Of a stretch of DNA of 64,000 bases, positions 17,611 to 25,647 are shown piece by piece. Under the pieces are notes generated by a model. It had not been told where the DNA came from. It worked only from the letters and a program-made list of their open reading frames with translations, and ran no database searches. Position numbers and translations under genes: made by a program. The first letter of the stretch is position 1. Every line of letters begins with the position of its first letter. Location: assembly GCF_014201715.1 (NCBI RefSeq), contig NZ_JACHFD010000002.1:248001-312000 (forward strand), in the 5' to 3' direction. The DNA comes from Haloferula luteola (lineage in GTDB: Bacteria; Verrucomicrobiota; Verrucomicrobiia; Verrucomicrobiales; Akkermansiaceae).

Positions 17611-19088
17611 GACCGCCGATAACATCCGTGAAGCTGCCAGCGCTCCGGTGGCAGATGAGCCAACCGGAACAGTCCACTCCCGAGCTGAATGTCCCACTCC
17701 AGCTGCCGCCAGCTCGCACCCTCATCCCACCATTGGCCTGAACGCAGGAAGGGCCCGCGACAATCCAAAATCTCTCCGCGATGCAGACCTGAAAGAACCG
17801 CCAAAGGCCGCGGCCCCGGCGCGAACGCCACATGCACTTCGTGGGGAGGACGGAATCGCCGCAAAGGAACGGAACCCGCTGGCGCCACCTCAGAGTCTTC
17901 CACGAGACTGGGCTGATCCGGATGGCGAAGACAAAAATGCTCCTCCCGGTGATCCCTCGAAGGCTCAGGAATGCCCACCCGGTCATGCCCCAACAAAGCT
18001 TCAAGTCGCGCGAGCGTCTCCTGCCACTGCTGCGGACGTGGAAGCTGGCGGCGAAAAGCATCGCGCTGCGTGGCTTCCGGCTCCGCGGTTTCCACATCCA
18101 GCCCTATTCTTACGACAGCAGCTGGCAGCTTCAGATTTTCTAGCAACACCTGAATCGGATCCAACAAGGCTTCGCATCGAGGTTCCGGCAGACGCAGCTC
18201 CCGCACTTTCTCTGCGCCATCTTCCAGCAGAAACCGCAGCCGAAGCGCGCGCACCGCTTGATGGCGAGCCTGCAACCTCCCCCCCAAAGGTCCCAGCAAA
18301 CGCTGGAAGGCGAAAACCAACGGCTCCCATTCCACCACCGGATACTCCAAGTCCAGCTCTTGCCCCAACTGCTCGGGAACTCGATGAAGCCGCAGCCAAC
18401 GTTGCTTGCGCCCATGCAAGATGTCGTGCCACTCCCCCACTTCCGGCCCCAGTCGCTCCATGAGTGCCTGCCGCGGCAATCCCATGAAATCCCCCAGGCA
18501 AGACAAGCCCCAGTCTTCCAAAACCGCCAACGCTTCCCCCGCCCCCGGCAGACACCGCAAACACTCCACCGGCAGCGGTTTCAACGCCTCCACCGTCACC
18601 TTCCGCCCGTGCAACTCCTCCACCTGCACCCCCAAGCAGGCAAGGTCTGGCGTTTCTGCCAACACATGCCGGAGTTCCCCGCCACCCGACATTTCCAGCC
18701 AATCGAGCCGCCCGGTCTGGCGCGCCGTCGCCCGCGAAAGATCGAGCACCAAAGTATCCGGCCCAGCCACCTCCAAATCCGGCGTGAGCGTCTCTGCCTG
18801 CTCCAGCATTTCTGCTAACAATGCCAACTCCTGCTCCGCACAAGGCGCAAGCACCTCCAAACCCGGACAACGAACAAGAGCTCGGTTGAGCGGCCAGCCC
18901 GCATCGATTCCCGTCCGCCGTGCCGCCGCATTCACCGCCAACAAAGGCAGCTTCACCTTTTCCACCACGGCCCCTTCCACCAACGACAACACTCCACATG
19001 GCAAGCGCCACGCCTCAGGACGTGCTGTCAACGCCGCCAACACCGGCAAATCCACCAAATGGAGGGCCGCAAACATCTTCAACCCCAT
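17607..19088 (-). CDS. imuB: ImuB, Y-family polymerase-like accessory protein
   Basis: 493 residues. ImuB is related to DinB-type polymerases but normally lacks the catalytic acidic residues, and acts as a hub that links DnaE2 to the sliding clamp. Visible are the opening AALHLVDLPVLAALT, the Y-family palm helix LLAVNAAARRTGIDAGWPLN, the little-finger-like middle and a C-terminal region with GSVPLRRFRPPHEVHVAF. I do not see the DxD and SxDE catalytic motifs. A purine-rich AAAGGAG ribosome site touches the start at 19088; M5 at 19076 is an alternative. It overlaps imuA by 10 bases and dnaE2 by 4. Confidence 0.93.
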   Translation of the reverse strand: MGLKMFAALHLVDLPVLAALTARPEAWRLPCGVLSLVEGAVVEKVKLPLLAVNAAARRTGIDAGWPLNRALVRCPGLEVLAPCAEQELALLAEMLEQAETLTPDLEVAGPDTLVLDLSRATARQTGRLDWLEMSGGGELRHVLAETPDLACLGVQVEELHGRKVTVEALKPLPVECLRCLPGAGEALAVLEDWGLSCLGDFMGLPRQALMERLGPEVGEWHDILHGRKQRWLRLHRVPEQLGQELDLEYPVVEWEPLVFAFQRLLGPLGGRLQARHQAVRALRLRFLLEDGAEKVRELRLPEPRCEALLDPIQVLLENLKLPAAVVRIGLDVETAEPEATQRDAFRRQLPRPQQWQETLARLEALLGHDRVGIPEPSRDHREEHFCLRHPDQPSLVEDSEVAPAGSVPLRRFRPPHEVHVAFAPGPRPLAVLSGLHRGEILDCRGPFLRSGQWWDEGASWRQLEWDIQLGSGLFRLAHLPPERWQLHGCYRRS

Positions 19089-19723
19089 CTCCTTTCTCGC
19101 TCCTGCACGACCTGCATCCGCTCAATCAACTCCCGCCGTGGAACCTCAAAATCCACCAACTCCCACCGCGCGTTGAGCAACCAGCGCACCACCGCACAAG
19201 GCACCCGCGGCCGGAGGCTCATCACCACCAATCGACACCCCGTTTTCTCTGCCACCCACTTGAGCCGCCACCACACCGAATCCGACACCCCCCTCCACTC
19301 CCGCTCCTCCATCCCACAGGTATCCAGCAACACAAAGGGCACATTCCCATCCCGCACCAGCAGCTCCGCGGCCTGGAACATCTCCCGCACCGCCTGACAT
19401 CGCACCCACAACAATCGCGAACATGCCGCGACCGTGAAGGAAGCCGGATCAAAACCATCTCCACCATCCACCAACACAAACTCCGGGAAATCCACCCGCT
19501 CCTCCACCTCACCCAACAAACCCGCCACCAGCATCCCCAGCCCCGGCCCCATCACCTCAGAAATAGCCCCCATCGGAAACAGCTCCGCCGAAAATGCCTG
19601 TCTCTGCGAAGCCGACGAACCCTCGTCCCCCTCTTTCTGATCTGAAATAAAAGCATGCGCCTGCGGGAACTTCTCCCGCAACTGCTTCCGCAAATCCTCG
19701 ATCGCATGCGCCATGCGCCTCAT
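19079..19723 (-). CDS. imuA: ImuA, RecA-like mutasome subunit
   Basis: 214 residues. ImuA is a RecA/SulA-related protein needed with ImuB and DnaE2 for induced mutagenesis. The region SAELFPMGAISEVMGPGLGM resembles the ImuA lead-in to a RecA-fold, and FVLVDGGDGFDPASF and CRLLWVRCQAVREMFQAAEL are typical of the family. I start at the ATG at 19723 (or 19714). The open frame to 19840 would run through the LexA box, so those upstream starts are unlikely. The box ends 22 bases before the start, matching direct SOS control. Confidence 0.9.
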   Translation of the reverse strand: MRRMAHAIEDLRKQLREKFPQAHAFISDQKEGDEGSSASQRQAFSAELFPMGAISEVMGPGLGMLVAGLLGEVEERVDFPEFVLVDGGDGFDPASFTVAACSRLLWVRCQAVREMFQAAELLVRDGNVPFVLLDTCGMEEREWRGVSDSVWWRLKWVAEKTGCRLVVMSLRPRVPCAVVRWLLNARWELVDFEVPRRELIERMQVVQERERRWG

Positions 19724-19744
19724 CGAATCAGCATGCCGGTAAAT

Positions 19745-19758
19745 GTTCAAGTGAACAC
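19745..19758 (-). promoter_or_regulatory. LexA (SOS) box upstream of imuA
   Basis: TGTTCAAGTGAACA is an exact copy of the TGTTC-N4-GAACA motif reported for Verrucomicrobia LexA. It sits 22 bases upstream of the imuA ATG, in the intergenic stretch before the operon. The same motif stands before recA in this window. LexA repression and RecA-dependent induction of imuA-imuB-dnaE2 follow from that. Binding is inferred from the motif. Confidence 0.88.
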
Positions 19759-19857
19759 TTTCGCGCCCATTTCCGCAACGCCGAAGATCCCCGTCCTGCG
19801 GCCTTGAAGTGGTCCCCTGAGCGGAGCCAGGTCCGGGCAAAAATCACCCGAACTTTC

Positions 19858-20856
19858 TCACCCCTTCGCCCGCGCCCAGCGATTGGCCAGCAAGCCGTTG
19901 GCGAACAACTGCAATGGGTGATAAAACATGGTCGGCAGCAAAATCAGAGAAAGGTCGGGGCTATCGCCGAAAATCAACATCGCCAACGGTACCCCCATCG
20001 CCAGGGTTTTCTTCACCGCACAGAAGTAAGCCGCAATACGGTCATCCCGCTCCAGCCCCAACACTCGGCAAGCTCCTCCTGCCAACAGCGAAATCGACAA
20101 AAACAGCACCACCACTCCTGCCACCGTCTGCACAGTCAGCAGGGCTCCATATTTCCCCCAGATGTTCTCCGCCACCGAGTCGCAGAAAGCCGTGTAGACG
20201 ATAAAAAGAATGATCATGTTGCTGATCCTCGCCACCCACGGCTTGCGACGCTCCACCAGCTCCTTGAGCCATGGCCGCAGGCCCATTCCCAAGGCGAAGG
20301 GCAGGAGGGTCAACAGGATGATCTTGACCAGCAAGGGGCCAAAGCTGCCCGTGCTGCCCGTCGATCGCATCAACCCATGCACCAGCAAAGGCGTGATCAC
20401 CACCCCCACTATGTTCGAAAGCGCGGCATTGAATAGCGCCCCGGCGACATTGCCACGAGCTACGGCGGTCAGCACCACCGAAGTCGAAACCGTCGAGGGC
20501 AACACGCAAAGATAGAGAAACCCCTGCCGCACGGCCGCCGGCTGACTTTCCCACAGAACCGGTGCCAGGTGGTCAAAGAGCAGTCCCACCAAAGGGAAGA
20601 TCACAAAGGTGAAGGACTGAACCACCAAGTGAAGCCGCCAATTCGCCGCACCATCACGGATCTTCTCCACCGCCAACGAAAGCCCCTGAAGAAAGAGAAT
20701 CAGCGCAATCCCTCCATTGCCCACCAACTCGGGATGAAGAACGCCACCTCGGGCCCCAGGACCAGGAAAAAGGAAGGCCATAGCCACCACCAGAACGAGC
20801 CCAAGCAGGAATCCGTTCGCGCGCAGCCAGGAAGCGGGTGTGATCGACGAGGCCAT
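19858..20856 (-). CDS. Bile acid:sodium symporter family (BASS/YfeH-like) transporter
   Basis: 332 residues with about 9-10 membrane helices, including LLGLVLVVAMAFLFPGPGA and FLYLCVLPSTVSTSVVLTAVA. The LPSTVSTSVVLTAVARGNVAGALFNA stretch matches the crossover region of SBF-like carriers of the YfeH/BASS7 group. Such proteins carry organic acids or bile-acid-like anions with sodium; the true substrate is unknown. The gene runs in the same direction as imuA and ends about 100 bases before the imuA promoter. Confidence 0.88.
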   Translation of the reverse strand: MASSITPASWLRANGFLLGLVLVVAMAFLFPGPGARGGVLHPELVGNGGIALILFLQGLSLAVEKIRDGAANWRLHLVVQSFTFVIFPLVGLLFDHLAPVLWESQPAAVRQGFLYLCVLPSTVSTSVVLTAVARGNVAGALFNAALSNIVGVVITPLLVHGLMRSTGSTGSFGPLLVKIILLTLLPFALGMGLRPWLKELVERRKPWVARISNMIILFIVYTAFCDSVAENIWGKYGALLTVQTVAGVVVLFLSISLLAGGACRVLGLERDDRIAAYFCAVKKTLAMGVPLAMLIFGDSPDLSLILLPTMFYHPLQLFANGLLANRWARAKG

Positions 20857-20939
20857 CGGAAAGCGGCCTCATAGGCCGACCTCCCCACTTTGGCAAATGC
20901 GATGGATGCCAGGGGAGGCCGGGAAAACCCGAAGCAAAC

Positions 20940-23789
20940 TCATCCCGCAACGGGAGCCACGCTGCTGACCAGGCGTGACAAACTCCTCGCGGAAGCCTCC
21001 TGGATGGCATCCATCAACCCGGAGAACAACGTGTAAGCTTCATTTTTATACTCCACCAACGGATCCTTTTGCCCTTGGGAACGGAGAAAAACGCCCTCGC
21101 GCAGATCCTCCATGTCATCAAGGTGGTTTTGCCAGTGATGGTCGATCGCCCGCAACACCACATCACGCTCGATCGGTTCGAAGCGTTCCGCAGAAAGCCC
21201 CTCGACCCGGCGTTGATACGATGCTTCCAAAAGTTCCGGAAGCTGCACGAGATCCTCCGGCAACTCTTCCACTCCCCAGCCCGCTGCCCACTGGCGCAAA
21301 GAAGTCAAATCCGGCTGCTCTGGATCAAGCTCCGCGAGGTAGCGGCGCAGCGTCACCGCCGTTCCCTCTCGCAGGATTTCCTGCACCATCTCCCTCACGT
21401 CACGTGCATGAATGACTTCATTGCGATGCTCGTAAACGATGCTGCGCTGAAGGTTCATCACATCATCGAAATCGAGCACCCGCTTGCGGATTTTATAGCC
21501 ATGCTGCTCGACTTGCTGCTGAGCGGCTTCGATGAGCTTGCCGAGGGACGCACCTGTCAAAGTGCGGGCTCGGGCAGCAGAATCCTCAATCATGCCCGCC
21601 ATCCGGTTGGGCGCTGCATGATGACGCATCAAGTCATCTTCCAGCGAAAGAAAGAACCGGGCATACCCAGGATCGCCCTGGCGGGAACAGCGCCCGCGCA
21701 ACTGCCGATCCACCCTCCTTGAAGGATTGCGCTCGGTGCCGATGACGAACAAGCCCCCCAGCTCCGCCACCCCGGGAGCGAGTTTGATGTCCGTGCCACG
21801 GCCCGCCATGTTGGTCGAAACCGTCACCGCACCTCGCTCCCCGGCCTTCGTCACAATCGCCGCTTCCTGCGCGTGATTTTTGGCATTGAGAACCGCATGC
21901 GGAATCTTGGCTCGCTTGAGCAAACGCGAAAGCGTCTCCGATGCCTCCACTGAAGCGGTGCCCACCAAAACGGGCTGCCCCGTGATGTGAACCTTGGCGA
22001 TGCGATCGACAACCGCTTGGTATTTCTCTGCGCGGGTTCGATAGATGCAGTCGTTCTCATCCACCCGGATGTTGGGCCGATGGGTCGGGATCGGCAGCAC
22101 ATCCAGTTGGTAGATATCGTGAAACTCGGCGGCCTCCGTTTCCGCCGTCCCTGTCATCCCTGCCAACTTCTGGTAAAGCCGGAAGTAATTCTGGATCGTG
22201 ATGGTCGCACAAGTGCGGTTCTCCCGCTCGATGGCGACTTTCTCTTTCGCCTCAACCGCTTGGTGCAGTCCATCGGACCAACGCCGGCCAGACATTTCGC
22301 GGCCAGTGCTTTCATCAATGATCGTCACCTTCCCCTCGCGAACGACGTAGTGGATGTCGCGCTCATGAAGGCAGTAGGCCTTCAACAACTGCGAGATCGT
22401 ATGCACATCCACCGCACGCGCTGCAAAAAGTTGCCGCTCATCCTCTCCCGCCGCGGCGTCCAGTTCCGGCACAGTGAATGCCTCCGGATCCTGCGGCGAA
22501 AGAAAGCACCGTCCCATCTCCGAAAGATCGGCATCTCGATCCTTTTCGTGGATGCTGAAATACAACTCCTCCTTGAGTTGAACGAGGGTCTTGCCAAAAC
22601 CACCACGCTGGTAACTCAGTTCGGTTTTATCCACGAGGCGGCGCAGCTCCGGCTGCTCCATCATGCGCAGAAACTGTCGGTGACGAGGCTGACCGAGCTT
22701 CAGCTTTAAGAGCGCGACTCCCGCCGCAGACTTCTCACCCGCTTCCAGCAGCCGCTTGGCTTCGGTCGCAAAGCCATTGCAAAGCTCCACTTGTCGGCGC
22801 ACCAAGCGGGCAACAGCGGGTTGGTGCCTCACGAAAGGCTCCGATGCATCGTGACCTGGCATGGTGATGATCAACGGAGTGCGGGCCTCATCGATCAGAA
22901 TCGAATCGATCTCGTCGATGATCGCAAAATAATGACCACGCTGAACCTGCTCCGCACGACTGCGGGCAATCCCATGGTCACGCAAATAATCGAAGCCGAA
23001 CTCCGCATTCGTGCCGTAGGTGATATCGCAGGCATACTGTTGCTGGCGATCTGCCGGTTGCTGCGAATTTTGCAGGCAGCCGACGGTCAATCCGAGAAAG
23101 CGGAAAAGCTCGCCCATCCACTCGGCATCCCGGCGGGCAAGGTAATCGTTGACGGTGACCACATGCACTCCGAGCCCCGTCAGCGCATTGAGATACACGG
23201 GTAGGGTTGCCACGAGGGTTTTGCCCTCGCCGGTTTGCATTTCTGCAATCAATCCACGGTGGATGGCGATTCCCCCCATCAACTGAACGTCGAAATGCAC
23301 CATCTCCCAGGTCATGGTCTGACCACAGACCGTCGCCTGATGTCCGACCATTTTGCGGGCCGCATTTTTCACCACCGCATAGGCTTCCGGGAGAATGCGT
23401 TCCAGATAGCGCGCACGGGCGGCATCGAGGCCATCCTCCATCCGGTGCCACCCGAGCCGGGCCTGCTCCAAGGACTCCGGCGTCGCTTCCACGCGCCGCG
23501 GGAGGGACGGAAATTCCGCCCTCAAGGCATCAAACCGCTCCTGCAGGGAAGCGGCCAACCGTCGGCGACTTTCCTCATCGCCCTCCTTCACTTGTCGCCG
23601 TGATGGCAACTCGAATGGCTGATAGAAGGAAAGCTCGCGCTGCCACTTCTGAGTAAGCTCTCGGAGGGCCTCCTCGGGCTCCCCTTGCAAGGCTTCTTCG
23701 TGGCGGTGAATGCGGCCAACGATCGGACGGATCTTGGCCAATTCGCGTTCGTTTTTTCCCGCGAAAACGGGAAACAGTCGTGAAATCAT
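20940..23789 (-). CDS. secA: Protein translocase motor SecA (PVC-type)
   Basis: 949 residues. SecA is the ATPase that drives preproteins through SecYEG. Walker A is EMQTGEGKTLVA (about residues 184-195), the DEAD-like box is AIIDEIDSILIDEARTPLII, and the helicase end has STNMAGRGTDIKLAPGVAEL and GRCSRQGDPGYARFF. The N-terminal part before Walker A is about 190 residues, against about 100 in E. coli, with an extra segment (about residues 55-125). The C-terminus (ARSLSRLVSSVAPVAG) lacks the Cys-rich zinc motif, so SecB binding is unlikely. The gene begins 23789, with a stretch of T before the ATG and no obvious ribosome site. Confidence 0.93.
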   Translation of the reverse strand: MISRLFPVFAGKNERELAKIRPIVGRIHRHEEALQGEPEEALRELTQKWQRELSFYQPFELPSRRQVKEGDEESRRRLAASLQERFDALRAEFPSLPRRVEATPESLEQARLGWHRMEDGLDAARARYLERILPEAYAVVKNAARKMVGHQATVCGQTMTWEMVHFDVQLMGGIAIHRGLIAEMQTGEGKTLVATLPVYLNALTGLGVHVVTVNDYLARRDAEWMGELFRFLGLTVGCLQNSQQPADRQQQYACDITYGTNAEFGFDYLRDHGIARSRAEQVQRGHYFAIIDEIDSILIDEARTPLIITMPGHDASEPFVRHQPAVARLVRRQVELCNGFATEAKRLLEAGEKSAAGVALLKLKLGQPRHRQFLRMMEQPELRRLVDKTELSYQRGGFGKTLVQLKEELYFSIHEKDRDADLSEMGRCFLSPQDPEAFTVPELDAAAGEDERQLFAARAVDVHTISQLLKAYCLHERDIHYVVREGKVTIIDESTGREMSGRRWSDGLHQAVEAKEKVAIERENRTCATITIQNYFRLYQKLAGMTGTAETEAAEFHDIYQLDVLPIPTHRPNIRVDENDCIYRTRAEKYQAVVDRIAKVHITGQPVLVGTASVEASETLSRLLKRAKIPHAVLNAKNHAQEAAIVTKAGERGAVTVSTNMAGRGTDIKLAPGVAELGGLFVIGTERNPSRRVDRQLRGRCSRQGDPGYARFFLSLEDDLMRHHAAPNRMAGMIEDSAARARTLTGASLGKLIEAAQQQVEQHGYKIRKRVLDFDDVMNLQRSIVYEHRNEVIHARDVREMVQEILREGTAVTLRRYLAELDPEQPDLTSLRQWAAGWGVEELPEDLVQLPELLEASYQRRVEGLSAERFEPIERDVVLRAIDHHWQNHLDDMEDLREGVFLRSQGQKDPLVEYKNEAYTLFSGLMDAIQEASARSLSRLVSSVAPVAG

Positions 23790-23950
23790 GATGAAAAAAA
23801 GTGAAGATGCAGCCCCTCTCAGAGGAGCGGTCGGATGAAACCGGTCAACCTGCCGAAACGGAGTTCAGCCGGGTAAAATGGGTGCCAGCAGCCAAACAGC
23901 CGGTCCCCCTTGGATCAAAAACGAGGCCGCCAATGCTGACCTCTTCCGCA

Positions 23951-24385
23951 TCAAGCAAGCGGTGGCTCGCGGCTCTTCAAATTCCTTCTCAGCAGATGAA
24001 AGGGCGGCAGCTCTGTCCGCTCTTCAACGGGCAGCCAAATGCACGGCAACTCCACCCGGGCGAATCCCACAGACGGAATATCGCGCACCAGAACCGGCCT
24101 CAGCGGCAGATGCCCCTGCACCCCGACATCCGGGCTGGCCTGGGAAATCCCCACCTCATTCGGACCCGGATCCGCCGACTCCGCATGCCCCAGCCCAAGG
24201 GCCGACCAACCCACGCACAACAGCAGGGCGATGACCCATGGGATCAAAGCCGGCCGGGCATGCAGCTCGTCGGTTTTCTTCATCAGACTACGGTCTTCCC
24301 CACTCTCCGCGAGAAAGACCGCTGCAAGCGTCGCTGCTTCCCGTATTTTGTCAAACGAGCTTGCGCAGGATTTCGGCTGGCACAT
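23951..24385 (-). CDS. Possible small membrane-anchored protein, unknown
   Basis: 144 residues from the ATG at 24385, which has an AAAGGGA-type ribosome site 6-8 bases upstream. A single hydrophobic helix lies in the middle (ALIPWVIALLLCVGWSALGL). After it the chain runs through VGVQGHLPLRPVLVRDIPSV to a polar end. An internal ATG at 24283 (KKTDELHARPALIP...) would put the helix at the N-terminus as a signal or anchor. It is divergent from the radical SAM gene (starts 31 bases apart). No family is recognised, so it could be spurious. Confidence 0.4.
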   Translation of the reverse strand: MCQPKSCASSFDKIREAATLAAVFLAESGEDRSLMKKTDELHARPALIPWVIALLLCVGWSALGLGHAESADPGPNEVGISQASPDVGVQGHLPLRPVLVRDIPSVGFARVELPCIWLPVEERTELPPFHLLRRNLKSREPPLA

Positions 24386-24415
24386 CGCACTTCCCTTTCT
24401 ACTGTTCATTTGCTC

Positions 24416-25645
24416 ATGTCCACTCTTCTGGAAAAACTCGCCCTGCTCGCCGACGCAGCCAAATACGATGCTTCCTGCGCCAGCTCGGGAGCCACCCGCC
24501 GCGATTCCACCCAAGGCAAAGGCGTGGGTTCGGCAGGCGGTATGGGGATCTGCCATAGCTATGCTCCCGATGGGCGCTGCATCTCACTGCTCAAGCTCCT
24601 CCTCACCAATCGCTGCCTCTACGACTGCCACTATTGCATCAACCGCCGCTCTTCGAACGTCCGCCGGGCCGCCTTCACATCCCAAGAGGTGGTCCGCCTC
24701 ACGCTCGATTTCTATAAGCGCAACTACATCGAGGGGCTCTTCCTCAGCTCGGGCATTGTTCGCAGTGCCGACCACACCATGGAGCAACTTGTCGAAGTCG
24801 CCCGCACGCTTCGCGAGGATCACGACTTCCGCGGTTACATCCACCTCAAAACCATCCCAGAAGCCTCGCCCGGCTTGATCGAAAAGGCTGCCCGGTTTGC
24901 CGACCGCATCAGTCTCAACCTCGAACTTCCCGTTCAGGAAAGCCTGGATCGCTTCGCTCCAGAGAAAAACCTGGCCCGCACCAAACAGGCGATGGGCCGC
25001 ATCCGGCTGCGCCTCGATGAGGCGGCCGATCGGCGAAAAAATGGCGATCGCTCCCTGCGTCACGCCACCGGCCAAAGCACTCAGGTCATCGTCGGTGCCG
25101 ATGCCTCAACCGATGCCGACTTTCTCGCTCGCTCAGAAGAACTCTATCAATCCTATCGCCTGCGCCGGGTCTACTACTCTGCCTTCAGCCCCATTCCCGA
25201 ACCCTCGGCGATTCTTCCGGCCAAACCGGCTCCGCTCCTCCGCGAGCATCGCCTCTACCAAGCGGATTGGTTGATGCGATTCTACGGGTTCCAGCGAAGT
25301 GAAATCACCTCCGCCTCCCAGCCCAATCTCGACCTTCACCTCGACCCCAAGCTGGCTTGGGCTCTGCGCCATCGGGAACAATTCCCGCTCGACCTCCGCA
25401 CCGCCACCCGCGAGCAACTTCTCCGGATCCCCGGCCTCGGTCCGCGCAATGTCGACCGCCTCCTAGCCATCCGCCGCCACGCTCCGATCCGCCTTATCGA
25501 CCTCGCCCGCCTACGAGTCTCCCTCGACAAAGTTCGGCCCTTTCTCATCACCGCGGATCATCGCCCCCCGGCCGCTGAACTCGATAGCGACCGCCTGCTC
25601 GCCCGCTTCGCCCCGAAACCGGAACAGCTCGAACTCTTCTGCTGA
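24416..25645 (+). CDS. Putative DNA modification/repair radical SAM protein
   Basis: 409 residues. The cluster motif is NRCLYDCHYC (C67, C71, C74, a CxxxCxxC). An early CHSYAPDGRCISLLKLLLTN follows the family pattern, and the C-terminus has a helix-hairpin-helix, LRIPGLGPRNVDRLLAIRR. This is the TIGR03916-type protein that is found next to DUF4130/UdgX genes. It binds SAM and reduces it by a 4Fe-4S cluster. Its substrate is not known; lesion repair is proposed from context. The start at 24416 matches homologue openings. The stop is 2 bases before the UdgX start, so the pair is an operon. Confidence 0.9.
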   Translation: MSTLLEKLALLADAAKYDASCASSGATRRDSTQGKGVGSAGGMGICHSYAPDGRCISLLKLLLTNRCLYDCHYCINRRSSNVRRAAFTSQEVVRLTLDFYKRNYIEGLFLSSGIVRSADHTMEQLVEVARTLREDHDFRGYIHLKTIPEASPGLIEKAARFADRISLNLELPVQESLDRFAPEKNLARTKQAMGRIRLRLDEAADRRKNGDRSLRHATGQSTQVIVGADASTDADFLARSEELYQSYRLRRVYYSAFSPIPEPSAILPAKPAPLLREHRLYQADWLMRFYGFQRSEITSASQPNLDLHLDPKLAWALRHREQFPLDLRTATREQLLRIPGLGPRNVDRLLAIRRHAPIRLIDLARLRVSLDKVRPFLITADHRPPAAELDSDRLLARFAPKPEQLELFC

Positions 25646-25647
25646 CC

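Noticed and set aside
24401-24415. TGTTC half-site before the radical SAM gene as a LexA box
   Set aside because: TGTTCATTT is followed by GCTCA, not GAACA, so only one half of the operator is present.
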